Part shown: piece by piece, positions 42,138-52,127 of the stretch
Numbering within the stretch: position 1 is the stretch's first letter
How the letters are laid out: each line of letters begins with the position of its first letter
Origin: Brevibacillus panacihumi W25
GTDB lineage: Bacteria; Bacillota; Bacilli; Brevibacillales; Brevibacillaceae
DNA length: 64,000 bases
Assembly (NCBI RefSeq): GCF_000503775.1
Contig: NZ_KI629785.1
Coordinates: 62,001 to 126,000 of the forward strand
Reading direction: 5' to 3'
Notes under the pieces: model-generated
The model's database searches: none
What the model saw: the letters and a program-made list of their open reading frames with translations, nothing else
Told to the model about the DNA's origin: nothing
Program-made: the position numbers and the translations under genes

Positions 42138-42659
42138 TTAGTCAGCCAAGAGCTTCTGCAGCTCTTTCTCTAGCGTCTTGGCATCGATCATTCCAATGAT
42201 CTTTTGGCGCACAATTCCTTCGCGGTCAACGAGATACGTAGTTGGAAAAGCCATGATTTTGTACCGATCAGATACACTTCCCGTCACGTCCATGGGGATG
42301 GGAAAGCTCAGCTTATGGGATTGGACAAACTGCATAGCGGCTTCCGGATTATCATTGCTCGTAACATTGACGCCGTACAGATCGACTTTCTTCCCATACA
42401 TCTCGTATACTTTTTGCAAATCCGGCGCTTCCATTTTACATGGTCCGCACCAGGAGGCCCAGAAGTTGATAATCACGGGCTTCTCGCGCTTTCCTGCTAC
42501 GTGGTACTGCTGGTTGTTCAGTCCCGTCAGCGTAAAATGAGGGGCCTGGTAGCCCACTTCCGGTTTTTGTTCCTGTGCCATGACTTGTACGCTCTGCTGC
42601 CCGACAATGACATAGCCAAGCCCAACAGCCAGCAGCATGGCCAATACCAGTCTCTTCAT
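42138..42659 (-). CDS. Exported thiol-disulfide oxidoreductase (ResA-like)
   Basis: A 173-residue thioredoxin-fold protein held by an N-terminal signal or anchor (about residues 1-24). The redox pair is in FWASWCGPCKMEAPDLQK and the cis-proline in IMAFPTTYLVDREG. ResA-type proteins reduce apocytochrome c cysteines outside the membrane. It directly follows ccdA, which brings the electrons. Confidence 0.92.
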   Translation of the reverse strand: MKRLVLAMLLAVGLGYVIVGQQSVQVMAQEQKPEVGYQAPHFTLTGLNNQQYHVAGKREKPVIINFWASWCGPCKMEAPDLQKVYEMYGKKVDLYGVNVTSNDNPEAAMQFVQSHKLSFPIPMDVTGSVSDRYKIMAFPTTYLVDREGIVRQKIIGMIDAKTLEKELQKLLAD

Positions 42660-42680
42660 CTGATCCCCCAGCTTTCTCGG

Positions 42681-43391
42681 TTAGAATCCGGTAAAGCCCC
42701 CGTAAAGCTGAATCAACACGCGAGTAATGTCCGTTAACTTGTCTGTATACAAGAGCACACCGAAAACGATCATGATGACTCCCCCAACCTTCATGAAGCG
42801 ATCCGAATACTTGACGATCGCGCTCACTTTGCTGATAAAGAAAGTCATGATGAAGAAGGGAATCGCGAAGCCCAATGTATATGCCAAAGTATACGACAAG
42901 GCAAGGGACGGTTCGGATACACCCATCACGATGATTCCGGAAAGAATGGGGCCGACACATGGTGTCCAACCGGCTGCATACGTCATGCCTACCAGTATAG
43001 ATCCAGTATACCCCAAGGGCCGGGCTTTTAAATCGACCTTCCAGGTGCGCATCATCCAGTCCATTTTAAAGACCTGCAGCATGATCAATCCGATGATGAC
43101 AAGCAAAATGCCGCCAAGCTGCCGAATGAGATCCTGTTTGTCAACGAACAAACTGCCAATCCAGGATGTGGACAACCCCAAAGCGATAAAGATAATGGAG
43201 AAACCCACCATAAAGAACAGGGTATGGAGCAGTGCCTGTTTTTGGAACACAGCCTTGCCCTTCTTCACTTCATCCATCGTAACTCCGGTTATGTAAGAGA
43301 GAAAGGACGGGTAAAGCGGCAGGCAGCAAGGCGATATAAACGAGAGAAAGCCTGCTCCAAAGGCTAACAGAATAGAGATTTCGCCACTCAT
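42681..43391 (-). CDS. ccdA: Cytochrome c biogenesis thiol transporter CcdA
   Basis: A 236-residue six-span protein of the CcdA/DsbD family that carries reducing power from cytosolic thioredoxin across the membrane. Redox cysteines sit in FISPCCLPLYPSF and AAGWTPCVGPIL. GGAGG lies five bases before ATG 43391. ResA-like gene follows 21 bases downstream, forming a two-gene operon. Confidence 0.95.
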   Translation of the reverse strand: MSGEISILLAFGAGFLSFISPCCLPLYPSFLSYITGVTMDEVKKGKAVFQKQALLHTLFFMVGFSIIFIALGLSTSWIGSLFVDKQDLIRQLGGILLVIIGLIMLQVFKMDWMMRTWKVDLKARPLGYTGSILVGMTYAAGWTPCVGPILSGIIVMGVSEPSLALSYTLAYTLGFAIPFFIMTFFISKVSAIVKYSDRFMKVGGVIMIVFGVLLYTDKLTDITRVLIQLYGGFTGF

Positions 43392-43468
43392 CGTTACCTC
43401 CACTAAAAGTTGCTTGTTGTACCTATTGTAACGAATCTTTCCAGAAGCCAAAAGCAGTCCTCACACTT

Positions 43469-43495
43469 TGTCTTAAATACGTGACATTTGAGACA
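43469..43495. promoter_or_regulatory. Inverted repeat upstream of ccdA
   Basis: TGTCTTAAAT and ATTTGAGACA, 9 of 10 positions complementary, flank a seven-base centre about 80 bases before the ccdA start. Placed upstream of a TACAAT-like -10 (near 43425), it could bind a regulator. The rest of 43392-43594 shows no gene. Confidence 0.35.
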
Positions 43496-43594
43496 ACATA
43501 ATTTTTGTTATGTAAACTAACTTGGTAACTCGTTCAGATTTTTAACCAAGCAGCTTCGAGCTCCCAGATCATTGACTCAGTAAAATTCAATACC

Positions 43595-43626
43595 AAAAAA
43601 AAGAGACGGAGCAACCCGTCTCTTTT
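43595..43626 (-). terminator. Terminator of the efflux adaptor gene
   Basis: AAAAGAGACGG pairs with CCGTCTCTTTT (43616-43626); T-rich on both sides. It follows the efflux operon in minus-strand order (permease is downstream-first, see neighbours). Confidence 0.85.
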
Positions 43627-43643
43627 CATGTCCTATTCTGTTT

Positions 43644-44885
43644 TTATTGGTTCTGAATGCTGACTTTGCTTCCATCTTGCAGAAGCGTCTGTCCTTTGAC
43701 CACGACTTGATCGCCTTCGCTCAAACCAGAGACGATCTCAATCTGGTCACTGGAACCTTTTCCGGTCGTTACTTCGATTTGTTTCACGACATCGCCCTCG
43801 AGCTTGAATACATACTGCTTCCCGCTGCGCTCGAAAACTGCTGCGCGAGAAACGATCAGGCTGGAAGCACCCTCCGTACCAGCGGATGGGAAGGTAACCG
43901 TCACGACCATATCCGATTTCAGTTCATTCTTCGGATTCGGTATGGTGACTTCGACCGGATACGCCTTCATTTGCTGATCCATCACAGGACTGACTGCAGA
44001 TACCTTTGCATCCAGCGTTTGTCCAGTAGATTGCACATGCACCTTAACCGGTGTACCGACTGTTACCTTTGTAATATCAGCTTCGGACAGATTTGCCTTT
44101 ACAATCAACGAGCTGGTATTCACGACTACTACAACAGGCTGTTGACCGGCCATTTGACCGACTGCGCCGTTGACGCTGGAGATAAATCCGTCGATCGGAG
44201 ACGTGACCGTCGCATTCGCCAACTGTTCCTTGGCGTTTTGCAAGGCGACAGACGCTTGCTGGACAGAAGCCTCAGAGACTTGAAGCCCCGTCTTCTTCTG
44301 CGCCGTTTGCAAATTTTGCTGCGCGTTGTCATAAGCGGTTTGCGCATTTGTCAGTTGGTTGTTGGCTTGCTCCATTTGTTGGGATGAGATCGCTCCTTGC
44401 GTAAAGAGGTTCTGCATCCGTTGCTGATTGAGTTTCGCCTCATTCAAGCTCAGTTCTGCCTGTTTCAAACCGTTTTGGGCTTGCGTCAGGCCTTGATCTG
44501 TACTGTTACCGGTCTGGTTCAGGTTTGCCTTGGCTACAGCATAGGAAGCTTCTGCCTGCTGTACGCCATTGATCAAATCTTGTTCATCCAATTTGAACAG
44601 AACTTGACCCTTTGTCACATGCTGACCCAGTTTGACTGGCAGGGAAGTAATTTTACCGCCCACTTTTGGCATGACTTGCACTTCTTCGACCGGTGCCAGC
44701 TTTGCTGTAATACCGGAATCAGATTCTACTGCACCTGTCTTAACCGAGTCGATTTGTACAGGGGTGACGGACTCCTTTGTTTCTTCGGCAGGTGCCGTCG
44801 TTTCCGGTTCTGGAGCCGAGCAAGCACCCACTACCAGCGATATGGCCAACAAGGCCAGTATGACAGGTTTTTTACTTCTATTCAT
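43644..44885 (-). CDS. RND efflux adaptor (HlyD/MFP family) lipoprotein
   Basis: A 413-residue lipoprotein (VVGAC lipobox near residue 22). A biotinyl-lipoyl-like segment (VMPKVGGKITSLPVKLGQHV) is split by a long coiled coil (about 110-225) and followed by beta-barrel domains. It joins the RND permease to the wall side; Gram-positive versions have no outer-membrane channel. Lies 26 bases after the permease gene in the same direction. Confidence 0.94.
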   Translation of the reverse strand: MNRSKKPVILALLAISLVVGACSAPEPETTAPAEETKESVTPVQIDSVKTGAVESDSGITAKLAPVEEVQVMPKVGGKITSLPVKLGQHVTKGQVLFKLDEQDLINGVQQAEASYAVAKANLNQTGNSTDQGLTQAQNGLKQAELSLNEAKLNQQRMQNLFTQGAISSQQMEQANNQLTNAQTAYDNAQQNLQTAQKKTGLQVSEASVQQASVALQNAKEQLANATVTSPIDGFISSVNGAVGQMAGQQPVVVVVNTSSLIVKANLSEADITKVTVGTPVKVHVQSTGQTLDAKVSAVSPVMDQQMKAYPVEVTIPNPKNELKSDMVVTVTFPSAGTEGASSLIVSRAAVFERSGKQYVFKLEGDVVKQIEVTTGKGSSDQIEIVSGLSEGDQVVVKGQTLLQDGSKVSIQNQ

Positions 44886-44911
44886 AATGTCCCTCCTTCT
44901 CCGTGCGCACC

Positions 44912-47900
44912 TTACGATTCCAAAGCCGGAACGGTTTTCTGCTGTTTTTTCTGCAGTTTCTTTTGTTGCTTTCTCAGGCGTTTTTCCTTGCGTTTTCTGC
45001 CCATGTCATGGAACCATGAAGCGACTACAGGGACCAGCACGAGTGTAATCAAGGTCGAGAAGCTAAGACCAAAAATAACGGTGATGGCCATCGGCGCCTG
45101 CGTCTCTGTACCAGAACCTCCAGCAAAAGCAAGTGGTCCGATTGCCAGAATCGTCGTCAGTGTCGTCATCAGGATCGGACGCAGACGAACCGGAGCAGCA
45201 TGCAGCAAGGCTTCTGACATCTCCCAGCCTTTTGCACGCAGCTGATTGACATAGTCGATCATGACGATGGCGTTGTTCACAACCAGACCAATCAGGAGGA
45301 TGTATCCGATAAAGACGGACACGCTGATTGGAGTTCCCGTCACCAGCAAGCCAAGCAATACGCCGGAAATGGTCGGCGGAACCGAGAACATGATGATAAA
45401 TGGACTGTACAAGGATTCAAACTGCGCAGCCATTACCATGTAAAGCAGTACGACAGACAAGAGTACTGCTAGCCCCAAGCTGGCGAAGGATTCCATCATA
45501 TCCTCACTCTGTCCGCCAAAATCAATCTTATATCCATCAGGAAGGTTCAGATTTGCCAATTTCGCTTGAATTTCCGTACTGACCGAATTCAAGTCTCTGC
45601 CTTCCAGATCACTTGTAATGCTCACTTGGCGTGTCAGGTTGGTCCGGTTGATCGATACCGGGATATCTACCTTGCTGATCGTCGCCACGGATGACAGAGC
45701 GATTTGCGCTCCGCCTGGCGCGGAGATCCGCAAGTTGTTCAGGTAGTTGATGTCTTCCTGGTATTCTTCCGGAAGCTTCAGCTTGACATCAATTTCGTCA
45801 TCACCCGTACGGTATTTCGTCACGGTCTGTCCCTGGAAGGAAGTACGCACGCTGGACAGGATTTGACCTGTTGTCAGCCCATACAAACTTGCTTTTTGGG
45901 CATCTACCTTCACTTCAAACTCTTTGAGTGATGCTTGCAAGCTTGTAGTGACGTTCGTCGTACCCGGGATGGTTTCAATTTCACCTTTGATGATATCACT
46001 GATGTCTCGCAGCACATCCAGATCGTCACCCGACAGGTTTACCTGGATTGGAGAACCGGTCGACATCGATTGGCTTGCGCTGACTGTGATTTCAGGACCC
46101 GCGATATGTTGCAGTTTTTGACGCATTTCAATCGCAATCGCATCAGATGAACGCTGTCTTTCTGTGACATCGACCAGCGTTAGCGTCACGCTTGCCATAT
46201 GAGACGAGAGCGAGCTTGCCAGCGGTGAACCGCTGCTGCCGATGGAAGTCGAGACAATATCTTTCTCGGGGACTGTATTCACAATCTCTTCCACTTGTTT
46301 GGCAACCTTCTCTGTCTCAGCCAAAACAGTACCATTTGGCATCTTGATGGATATATTGACCTGGCCTTCATCCATGGCTGGAATAAATTCGGCCCCGATC
46401 ATCGGTGTCAGAGCAAGGGAGCCCACCATCAGAACGACGGAGGAAATCATCACCGTTTTACGATGACCCAACGCCCATTTCAGCACGACACGGTATGCTT
46501 TTTCCAATTTTTTGAATCCAATGTTAAACCAGATTACAGGATTGATGCCCCGGTAATTCTTGATCTCGCCATGATCCGGCACTTTTTTCAGAATCCGCGA
46601 GCTTAACATTGGCACTAACAAGAGGGAGAAGACCAATGCCGCAATATGCGAATACACGACGGTCAAAGCAAGCGGTCCGAACAACTCGGCAGCAATCCCC
46701 TCGGTCATCGCGATTGGCAAGAATACGCAAATCTGAGCCAATGCGGATGCCATAACGGCTGTACCTACTTCTTTGGAACCGACCAATGCGGCTTCCATCA
46801 TGCCCTTTCCTTGTTCCCTCTGTCGGAAAATGTTTTCCAACATAACGACCGCAAAGTCAATCAATGACCCCAGACCTAGCGTCAAACCGGACAAGGAAAT
46901 CAGGTTGATCGTCTGTCCCGTCATGTACATCAACAGAAATGTCGCTACGATGGAGACAGGAAGAACGATGACTGCCACCAGCATCGACTGGAGACTGCCA
47001 AGGAAGAAGAACAACAGGATCATCCCGATCCCGCCACCCAGCAAGGCATGCTCTGCTGTGGTATAGATCGAGTCCTTGATGTACGTGGAGGTATCCATCG
47101 TCATGATGACTTCGATGTTCTCAGGCAACTCGGCCTTGATTTTTTCCATTTCTTTCTTGACTTGATCTGCTACTTCGATCGTGTTTCCGCCAGATGCTTT
47201 AATAATTGAAATTCCCAGACTAGGTTTTCCATTTACATAACTGATCTGGCTGACCGGCTCGCGCGTATCGTTAACTTGTGCGATATCGCTCAAACGGATC
47301 GAATTGCCGCCCACATTGATAGGAGTCAGGGCGATTTGCTCCACATTGTCGTACTCGCCTTGAACGCGGATGCTCAGTTTTTCATCACCCTCGCGAACAA
47401 TACCGCCGGAACCGGACAGGTTGCTCGCATTCAGGGCTTGTGAAAGTTGATCCAATGTCAGTCCGTAGGCGGACAACTTGGCAGGATCAACGACGATATC
47501 AATGACGCGGCTCTGACCACCGCTGAGTGAAGCTGACGCTACACCGTCGATCCGCTCCAGACGGGATTGGATCAGATCTTCCGTCAAATCCTTCAAGCGG
47601 TTTACATCATCTTCCCCCGTAACAGCAAAGGTGATAATCGGCATGCTGTTCGGGTCAATCCGCAACACGCGAGGCGATCTTGCGGAGTCAGGCAAAGCTC
47701 CTCGAACCTGGTCCACTTTTTCACGCATGTCTAGTGTTGCCATATCCAAATCGGTTCCCCAGTTGAACATCAGGATAACCTGTGAAGCTCCTTCGATGGA
47801 TACGGATTGAATTGAGTCCAGATTCGCCACAGTACCAAGTGCATTCTCAATTGGCTTGGTGACCAGCTTCTCTACCTCGCTTGGGGATGCTCCGTCAACG

Positions 47901-48049
47901 GAGGTTACCACGACAGCTACCGGAAAGTTCAATTCCGGCATCAGGTCAATCGCCAAGCGTGGAAGCGAAACGAAGCCAAAAATCATCATGGCCACCGTCA
48001 GCATGATCATTAGTACGGGGCGTTTAATCGATAACTCGGACACATTCAC
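44912..48049 (-). CDS. RND efflux permease (SwrC/AcrB family)
   Basis: A 1045-residue RND permease with twelve spans and two large external loops in duplicate. It begins with the SIKRPVLMIMLTVAM span; proton-relay charged residues are seen in TLGLGSLIDFAVVMLENIFR. Homologues of this size in Firmicutes (SwrC/YerP) pump surfactant peptides or drugs. GTG 48049 is chosen because GAGGTG is seven bases upstream; GTG 48055 is too close. Confidence 0.95.
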   Translation of the reverse strand: MNVSELSIKRPVLMIMLTVAMMIFGFVSLPRLAIDLMPELNFPVAVVVTSVDGASPSEVEKLVTKPIENALGTVANLDSIQSVSIEGASQVILMFNWGTDLDMATLDMREKVDQVRGALPDSARSPRVLRIDPNSMPIITFAVTGEDDVNRLKDLTEDLIQSRLERIDGVASASLSGGQSRVIDIVVDPAKLSAYGLTLDQLSQALNASNLSGSGGIVREGDEKLSIRVQGEYDNVEQIALTPINVGGNSIRLSDIAQVNDTREPVSQISYVNGKPSLGISIIKASGGNTIEVADQVKKEMEKIKAELPENIEVIMTMDTSTYIKDSIYTTAEHALLGGGIGMILLFFFLGSLQSMLVAVIVLPVSIVATFLLMYMTGQTINLISLSGLTLGLGSLIDFAVVMLENIFRQREQGKGMMEAALVGSKEVGTAVMASALAQICVFLPIAMTEGIAAELFGPLALTVVYSHIAALVFSLLLVPMLSSRILKKVPDHGEIKNYRGINPVIWFNIGFKKLEKAYRVVLKWALGHRKTVMISSVVLMVGSLALTPMIGAEFIPAMDEGQVNISIKMPNGTVLAETEKVAKQVEEIVNTVPEKDIVSTSIGSSGSPLASSLSSHMASVTLTLVDVTERQRSSDAIAIEMRQKLQHIAGPEITVSASQSMSTGSPIQVNLSGDDLDVLRDISDIIKGEIETIPGTTNVTTSLQASLKEFEVKVDAQKASLYGLTTGQILSSVRTSFQGQTVTKYRTGDDEIDVKLKLPEEYQEDINYLNNLRISAPGGAQIALSSVATISKVDIPVSINRTNLTRQVSITSDLEGRDLNSVSTEIQAKLANLNLPDGYKIDFGGQSEDMMESFASLGLAVLLSVVLLYMVMAAQFESLYSPFIIMFSVPPTISGVLLGLLVTGTPISVSVFIGYILLIGLVVNNAIVMIDYVNQLRAKGWEMSEALLHAAPVRLRPILMTTLTTILAIGPLAFAGGSGTETQAPMAITVIFGLSFSTLITLVLVPVVASWFHDMGRKRKEKRLRKQQKKLQKKQQKTVPALES

Positions 48050-48450
48050 TACCACTCACCTCTTCCCAATCAGCTTGTTGCTTGGATGCTTGTTGCTTGT
48101 AATGAAAATGGCACGTGTCTGCGAGAAGAGTATGTACCAGCGTGAGATTCCGATCCCTTCTCTTCCTAAACCCGCGACCATTCATCAACCCCGTTTACAC
48201 AAAATAAAGACACGTCTGCGACGCAAAGACGCAGACTTGCAAGGCCTCGTCCCCGCGATATTGACGAAAAAGTCATACGGATGCCAGGGCGAGGTGCTTC
48301 ATTTCCTTTTTCATTCTAACCATCGAGTGGAAAAGTGAAATCTATCACATGGCTGTATATTTGTCTCGGGTATCTATCTAGAGATAGACGACACCCCATG
48401 CTAGAATGAAATTGGGTGTATAATACAGCGAAAGAAAGTAGGAAATCTCT
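48050..48450. other. Intergenic region with palindrome and promoter of the two-component genes
   Basis: About 400 bases without a gene. TATAAT at 48419-48424 is a good -10 for the rightward kinase gene. Upstream, TCTATCT/AGATAGA (48373-48388) form a near-continuous palindrome, a likely regulator site. GTCTGCG/CGCAGAC arms also occur near 48211-48236. The open frame from 47856 to 48338 is a shadow of the efflux gene. Confidence 0.5.
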
Positions 48451-49683
48451 TTGCTGAAAGGGTTAAAAGCCGCTCTTCATAAACGAATCATGATCATTTG
48501 GTTCACCGTCTTGATCGTATTAGCCTTGCTTCCCGATTCCTTCATGAGGGAAACACCGCTCCAATTTTCTATTACGATTGTCCTATTCTTAAGTTACATT
48601 TTTTTGTTTTGGTTTCCCAAAAAAAATTGGAAATCGTATTGGGCGGAACTGATTGCAGTCGCCATTGGCATTTTCTCTCTTTTAAAAGGACTCTTAGTAG
48701 GCGGAGAAGCTTACGGAATGATGATGCCGCTCGCCATTTTCATCGGCTATAATATCGGAACCAAACGCTCACATCTGTACGCAACCTTTTTTGCGATCGT
48801 TGCGACCTTGCTGCTCATTTTCGATACAGACTTACGGATTCAGCATATCGTTTCCTTTATTCTCTCGTACAGCGGTTGCTACCTCGGCTCCAGAGGCTAC
48901 CGCATACAGAATGAAGCGTATGAAGCGAGCCAGCTCCATTACCAGGAACTCCAAAAAGCTCATGGTGATCTGCAGGAAGCGCATCGACAATTGCAGGAAG
49001 CCGCGATCGATACCATGCAGATCGCTGTTCTCGAGGAACGCACACGAATAGCGCGAGATATACACGATGCATTAGGTCACAGTCTGACTTCCTTGATCGT
49101 GCAGTTACACGCGCTCAAGTACATGCTGCATGAAGGACCTCCACAAGCACAGGAAGCGGTCCAAAATATGCTGGGAGTAGCCAAGCAAAGCCTGGAAGAT
49201 ATCCGTTCCTCTGTCCATACATTGGCAAGCGACAACACCTGGTTGGGACTAAATCCTCTGCGCGCTCTGGTCTCCCAGGTGGAAAAGCACACCGGGTTAC
49301 AGGTGGAGATCATCACCGAAGAGTCGGAGGTGCCGCTTCCGCAGCAAATTACCATCTCGCTTTACCGCATTTTGCAGGAAGCGATAACCAATACGCTGCG
49401 GCACTCTGATGCCAAGCATTTGCAGGTGATCGTCGAGATGCGCGAACAAGACATTCGTCTTTGCGTCAAGGACGACGGCTCTATTACGAGAGACAATAAA
49501 ATCCGGCCTGGCTTTGGGCTGACTGGCATTCAGGAGAGAATCGAGATGCTGAATGGAACACTTTCCTATTTTATCCGTGAACCCCATGGATTTCAATTAG
49601 AAGTGACAATTCCGACCAAAATTGGGGAAAATCCACCTGGAGAGGAGCAGAATGCAAATGGGCGAAGCAAGCAAACCTTCTAA
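48451..49683 (+). CDS. DesK/NarX-type sensor histidine kinase
   Basis: A 410-residue membrane kinase. Five or so spans fill residues 15-145, a coiled-coil linker follows (about 155-190), then the HisKA_3 dimerisation helix with phospho-acceptor H205 in RDIHDALGHSL, and a GHKL ATPase part with EAITNTLRHS and GFGLTGIQERIE. TTG start after AGGAAA. It overlaps its response regulator by 32 bases and diverges from the RND efflux genes, which may be targets. Confidence 0.92.
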   Translation: MLKGLKAALHKRIMIIWFTVLIVLALLPDSFMRETPLQFSITIVLFLSYIFLFWFPKKNWKSYWAELIAVAIGIFSLLKGLLVGGEAYGMMMPLAIFIGYNIGTKRSHLYATFFAIVATLLLIFDTDLRIQHIVSFILSYSGCYLGSRGYRIQNEAYEASQLHYQELQKAHGDLQEAHRQLQEAAIDTMQIAVLEERTRIARDIHDALGHSLTSLIVQLHALKYMLHEGPPQAQEAVQNMLGVAKQSLEDIRSSVHTLASDNTWLGLNPLRALVSQVEKHTGLQVEIITEESEVPLPQQITISLYRILQEAITNTLRHSDAKHLQVIVEMREQDIRLCVKDDGSITRDNKIRPGFGLTGIQERIEMLNGTLSYFIREPHGFQLEVTIPTKIGENPPGEEQNANGRSKQTF

Positions 49684-50341
49684 GATAAAAGTCATTCTCG
49701 TCGATGACCAAAACATGATACGCCAAGGTCTGGGATACGTCATTCAGATGCAGCCGGACATGGAAGTGATCGGCGAGGCATCTGATGGAGTGGAAGCCGT
49801 GGAGCTGGTCTCCTCCCTCGCCCCAGATGTCGTGTTGATGGATGTACAAATGCCGAAGAAATCCGGAATCCAGGCGACGAAAGAAATTGTCCAAATGCAT
49901 CCAGAAATCAAGGTGTTGATTCTGACCACCTTCGATAATCATAACTATGTCGTGGAGGGGATTCGTGCCGGAGCTGTAGGGTATATGCTCAAGGATGCCG
50001 ATTCACAGGAAATGCTGGATCTGATCCGGCGAGCCAATCAAGGCGAGGCCCTGTTCCATACGGTTACGGCCGCTAAAGCACTCGCGGAGGTTCTGCACTC
50101 TCAAAGCAATCATGCGCAGAGCATCGTTGACCAGTCGTTTCTGCTGGATGAGCTGACTGAACGGGAACTGGACGTCCTGCAACAGCTCGCATATGGCTAC
50201 CGCAATGATCAAATCGCACAAAACTTGTACATCTCGGAAGGAACCGTTAAAACACATGTGCATCGTATCCTGCACAAGATGGGTGTGGAGGACCGTACGC
50301 AAGCGGTGGCAAAAGCGCTTCGCCACCGTCTTGTCAAGTAA
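49652..50341 (+). CDS. NarL/FixJ-type response regulator
   Basis: A 229-residue regulator. Receiver domain with acidic pair VDDQN, phospho-acceptor aspartate in VVLMDVQMP and the switch lysine in YMLKDAD; C-terminal LuxR helix-turn-helix in LTERELDVLQQLAYGY and ISEGTVKTHVHRIL. Partner of the kinase just upstream. ATG 49652 follows GAGGAG; ATG 49658 is also possible. Confidence 0.93.
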   Translation: MQMGEASKPSKIKVILVDDQNMIRQGLGYVIQMQPDMEVIGEASDGVEAVELVSSLAPDVVLMDVQMPKKSGIQATKEIVQMHPEIKVLILTTFDNHNYVVEGIRAGAVGYMLKDADSQEMLDLIRRANQGEALFHTVTAAKALAEVLHSQSNHAQSIVDQSFLLDELTERELDVLQQLAYGYRNDQIAQNLYISEGTVKTHVHRILHKMGVEDRTQAVAKALRHRLVK

Positions 50342-50380
50342 GCCTCGATCTGTTTAAACGAAGTTGGTTCAGCTTTTACA

Positions 50381-50443
50381 AAAAAATCGCCTCTTTTGAG
50401 AATGAGAGCTTTACTCTCCACTTCAAAATGGCGATTTTTCTAT
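50381..50443. terminator. Long hairpin terminator between convergent genes
   Basis: AAAAATCGCC (50382-50391) pairs perfectly with GGCGATTTTT (50430-50439) around an inner GAGAG/CTCTC hairpin; T-rich on both sides. Confidence 0.85.
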
Positions 50444-50448
50444 TTGTC

Positions 50449-51990
50449 TTAGATAAGGGGAAGCCTCACTTCAAATCGGGCACCACCTAGACGTGCGGAA
50501 TTGTCAGCTGATATCCTGCCTCCATGGTCAGCAATGATACGTTGGGTCATCGATAATCCCAGACCAGTTCCTTCTGCTTTGGTCGTATAAAAAGGAATGA
50601 ACAAATTTTTTTTAATTTCCTCTGAAAGACCGGGCCCATCATCTTCGATCGTGAAAATAATATCTTTCCCCGTCTCGCGCGCCTGGACCAAGACCAGCTG
50701 TCCTCTGGAATGGATCGCTTCCAATGCATTTTTTAGAAGATTGAGAAAAACCTGTTTAATTCGCGCCCGATGACCCTTGACTAGCCACTTCCTTTCGGTC
50801 ACGTCGACCTCCAGACGAATCCCCCTGCGGTTCGCTTCGGGTTCCAGCAGACGTACGACGCTGTATAGCTCCTCCATAACCGGGAAGGGCTCAGAGACAA
50901 TATGGCTGTCGCGATAGCGTGCCAGAACAAGAACGTCATTTAACAACTCATTGATTCGCTCCACTTCCATCAGGATGACAGAGTAGTACGAACCGCGGAA
51001 TTGATGATCATCCTGCTCGCGCAACAACTGGATAAATCCTTTTATCGAAGTCAGGGGATTACGAATCTCATGGGCCATGCCTGCTGCTAGCTGCCCTACG
51101 GAAGCCAGTGCTTCGCTCCTCGTCAATTCCTCTTCATTTTGCTGGGAATCCGCGAGTTTTCTTACGAGTGCCATTCCTCCATAGATTCGATCCTCATACG
51201 TGATCGGACACGTGCTGATCGTCAGCCACCTCCCCTGGTACTCCATCAGGTAATGGCCGGATTCTCCGCGTTCTATCACCCATTGTATATATCGTTCACT
51301 TTCGTCAAATGTAATGATCTCATCCACGTTTTTTCCTCTGATCTCTTCTCTGTCAACTCCGAACATTTTTGCGAACAGAGGATTAATCTCCAACACTTTC
51401 AAGCGATGATCGATCATGAGGATAGCCATCTCGTTTGACTGCATGATCAACTGGATGAGGCCGCGCAGGATCACATATGCTTCGGATTCCTCAACAGATT
51501 CCAGGACGAAGGGCTTGTATGACGAAGCAGTCGGAGGAAAAAGAGAATGAGGGAACAATTCAAGGATGCGATTCATAACGAGATCGAACATTTCATACAA
51601 GGAGAGTCGGATGTTCGCATACTGCAAAACATCCTCCGGGGTTTTGGCCTGTTGGTTCGCATGTTTCTGCAACTGTTCCATCACTACATCTCTACATACA
51701 CGCAACGGCTCGATATAGAAGAGGATTGGCGTATCCTTCAAGCCGTATTTTCTGACAAAGCGATAGACTTGACGCTCCAATGTGCTAAACTTTCCTGTTT
51801 CCAACACTTCAATCAAGTGCTTCATAAATAGTGCAACCGTAGATTCAAACCTACCTCTCTCCTCCGGATGGTATAGGGAAAAAGGGAGACGTCGGGACAG
51901 GATATGCAGGGACATTGCCGTCATATCAGGGACCATTTTCATAAGATCCAACCATATTCGCTTATTCAAAGCCTCCGGCTCCTTTGTCAT
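50449..51990 (-). CDS. Cytoplasmic PAS sensor histidine kinase
   Basis: A 513-residue soluble kinase without membrane spans. Residues 1-150 form a helical domain of unknown ligand (possibly RsbR-like), about 180-280 a PAS domain, then a HisKA helix with H307 in GMAHEIRNPLTSIKG and an HATPase with NLLKNALEAI, DDGPGL and GTGLGLSM. Layout resembles sporulation phosphorelay kinases, so a link to Spo0F is possible. No response regulator is adjacent. The ATG has only a weak GAGAAG site. Confidence 0.9.
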   Translation of the reverse strand: MTKEPEALNKRIWLDLMKMVPDMTAMSLHILSRRLPFSLYHPEERGRFESTVALFMKHLIEVLETGKFSTLERQVYRFVRKYGLKDTPILFYIEPLRVCRDVVMEQLQKHANQQAKTPEDVLQYANIRLSLYEMFDLVMNRILELFPHSLFPPTASSYKPFVLESVEESEAYVILRGLIQLIMQSNEMAILMIDHRLKVLEINPLFAKMFGVDREEIRGKNVDEIITFDESERYIQWVIERGESGHYLMEYQGRWLTISTCPITYEDRIYGGMALVRKLADSQQNEEELTRSEALASVGQLAAGMAHEIRNPLTSIKGFIQLLREQDDHQFRGSYYSVILMEVERINELLNDVLVLARYRDSHIVSEPFPVMEELYSVVRLLEPEANRRGIRLEVDVTERKWLVKGHRARIKQVFLNLLKNALEAIHSRGQLVLVQARETGKDIIFTIEDDGPGLSEEIKKNLFIPFYTTKAEGTGLGLSMTQRIIADHGGRISADNSARLGGARFEVRLPLI

Positions 51991-52080
51991 GATTCATTCT
52001 TCTCAGAATTACATAGCAGAATTTTCAATCTCTTTTATGTATACCTTTTATATTGCGCGAAAATTAGGTCAATGTAAAGT

Positions 52081-52114
52081 GGCGTGATTTTTAATCTGGA
52101 TCAAAAATCACGCC
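52081..52114. terminator. Perfect 12-base hairpin, terminator-like
   Basis: GGCGTGATTTTT (52081-52092) and AAAAATCACGCC (52103-52114) are fully complementary. There is no clear T-run outside the stem, so it may terminate weakly for the monooxygenase gene at 52128. Confidence 0.5.
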
Positions 52115-52127
52115 AGGATTCCCTTCG

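Noticed and set aside
47856-48338. 160-codon plus-strand frame
   Set aside because: Mirror of the RND permease start; low-complexity serine/threonine content and no ribosome binding site.
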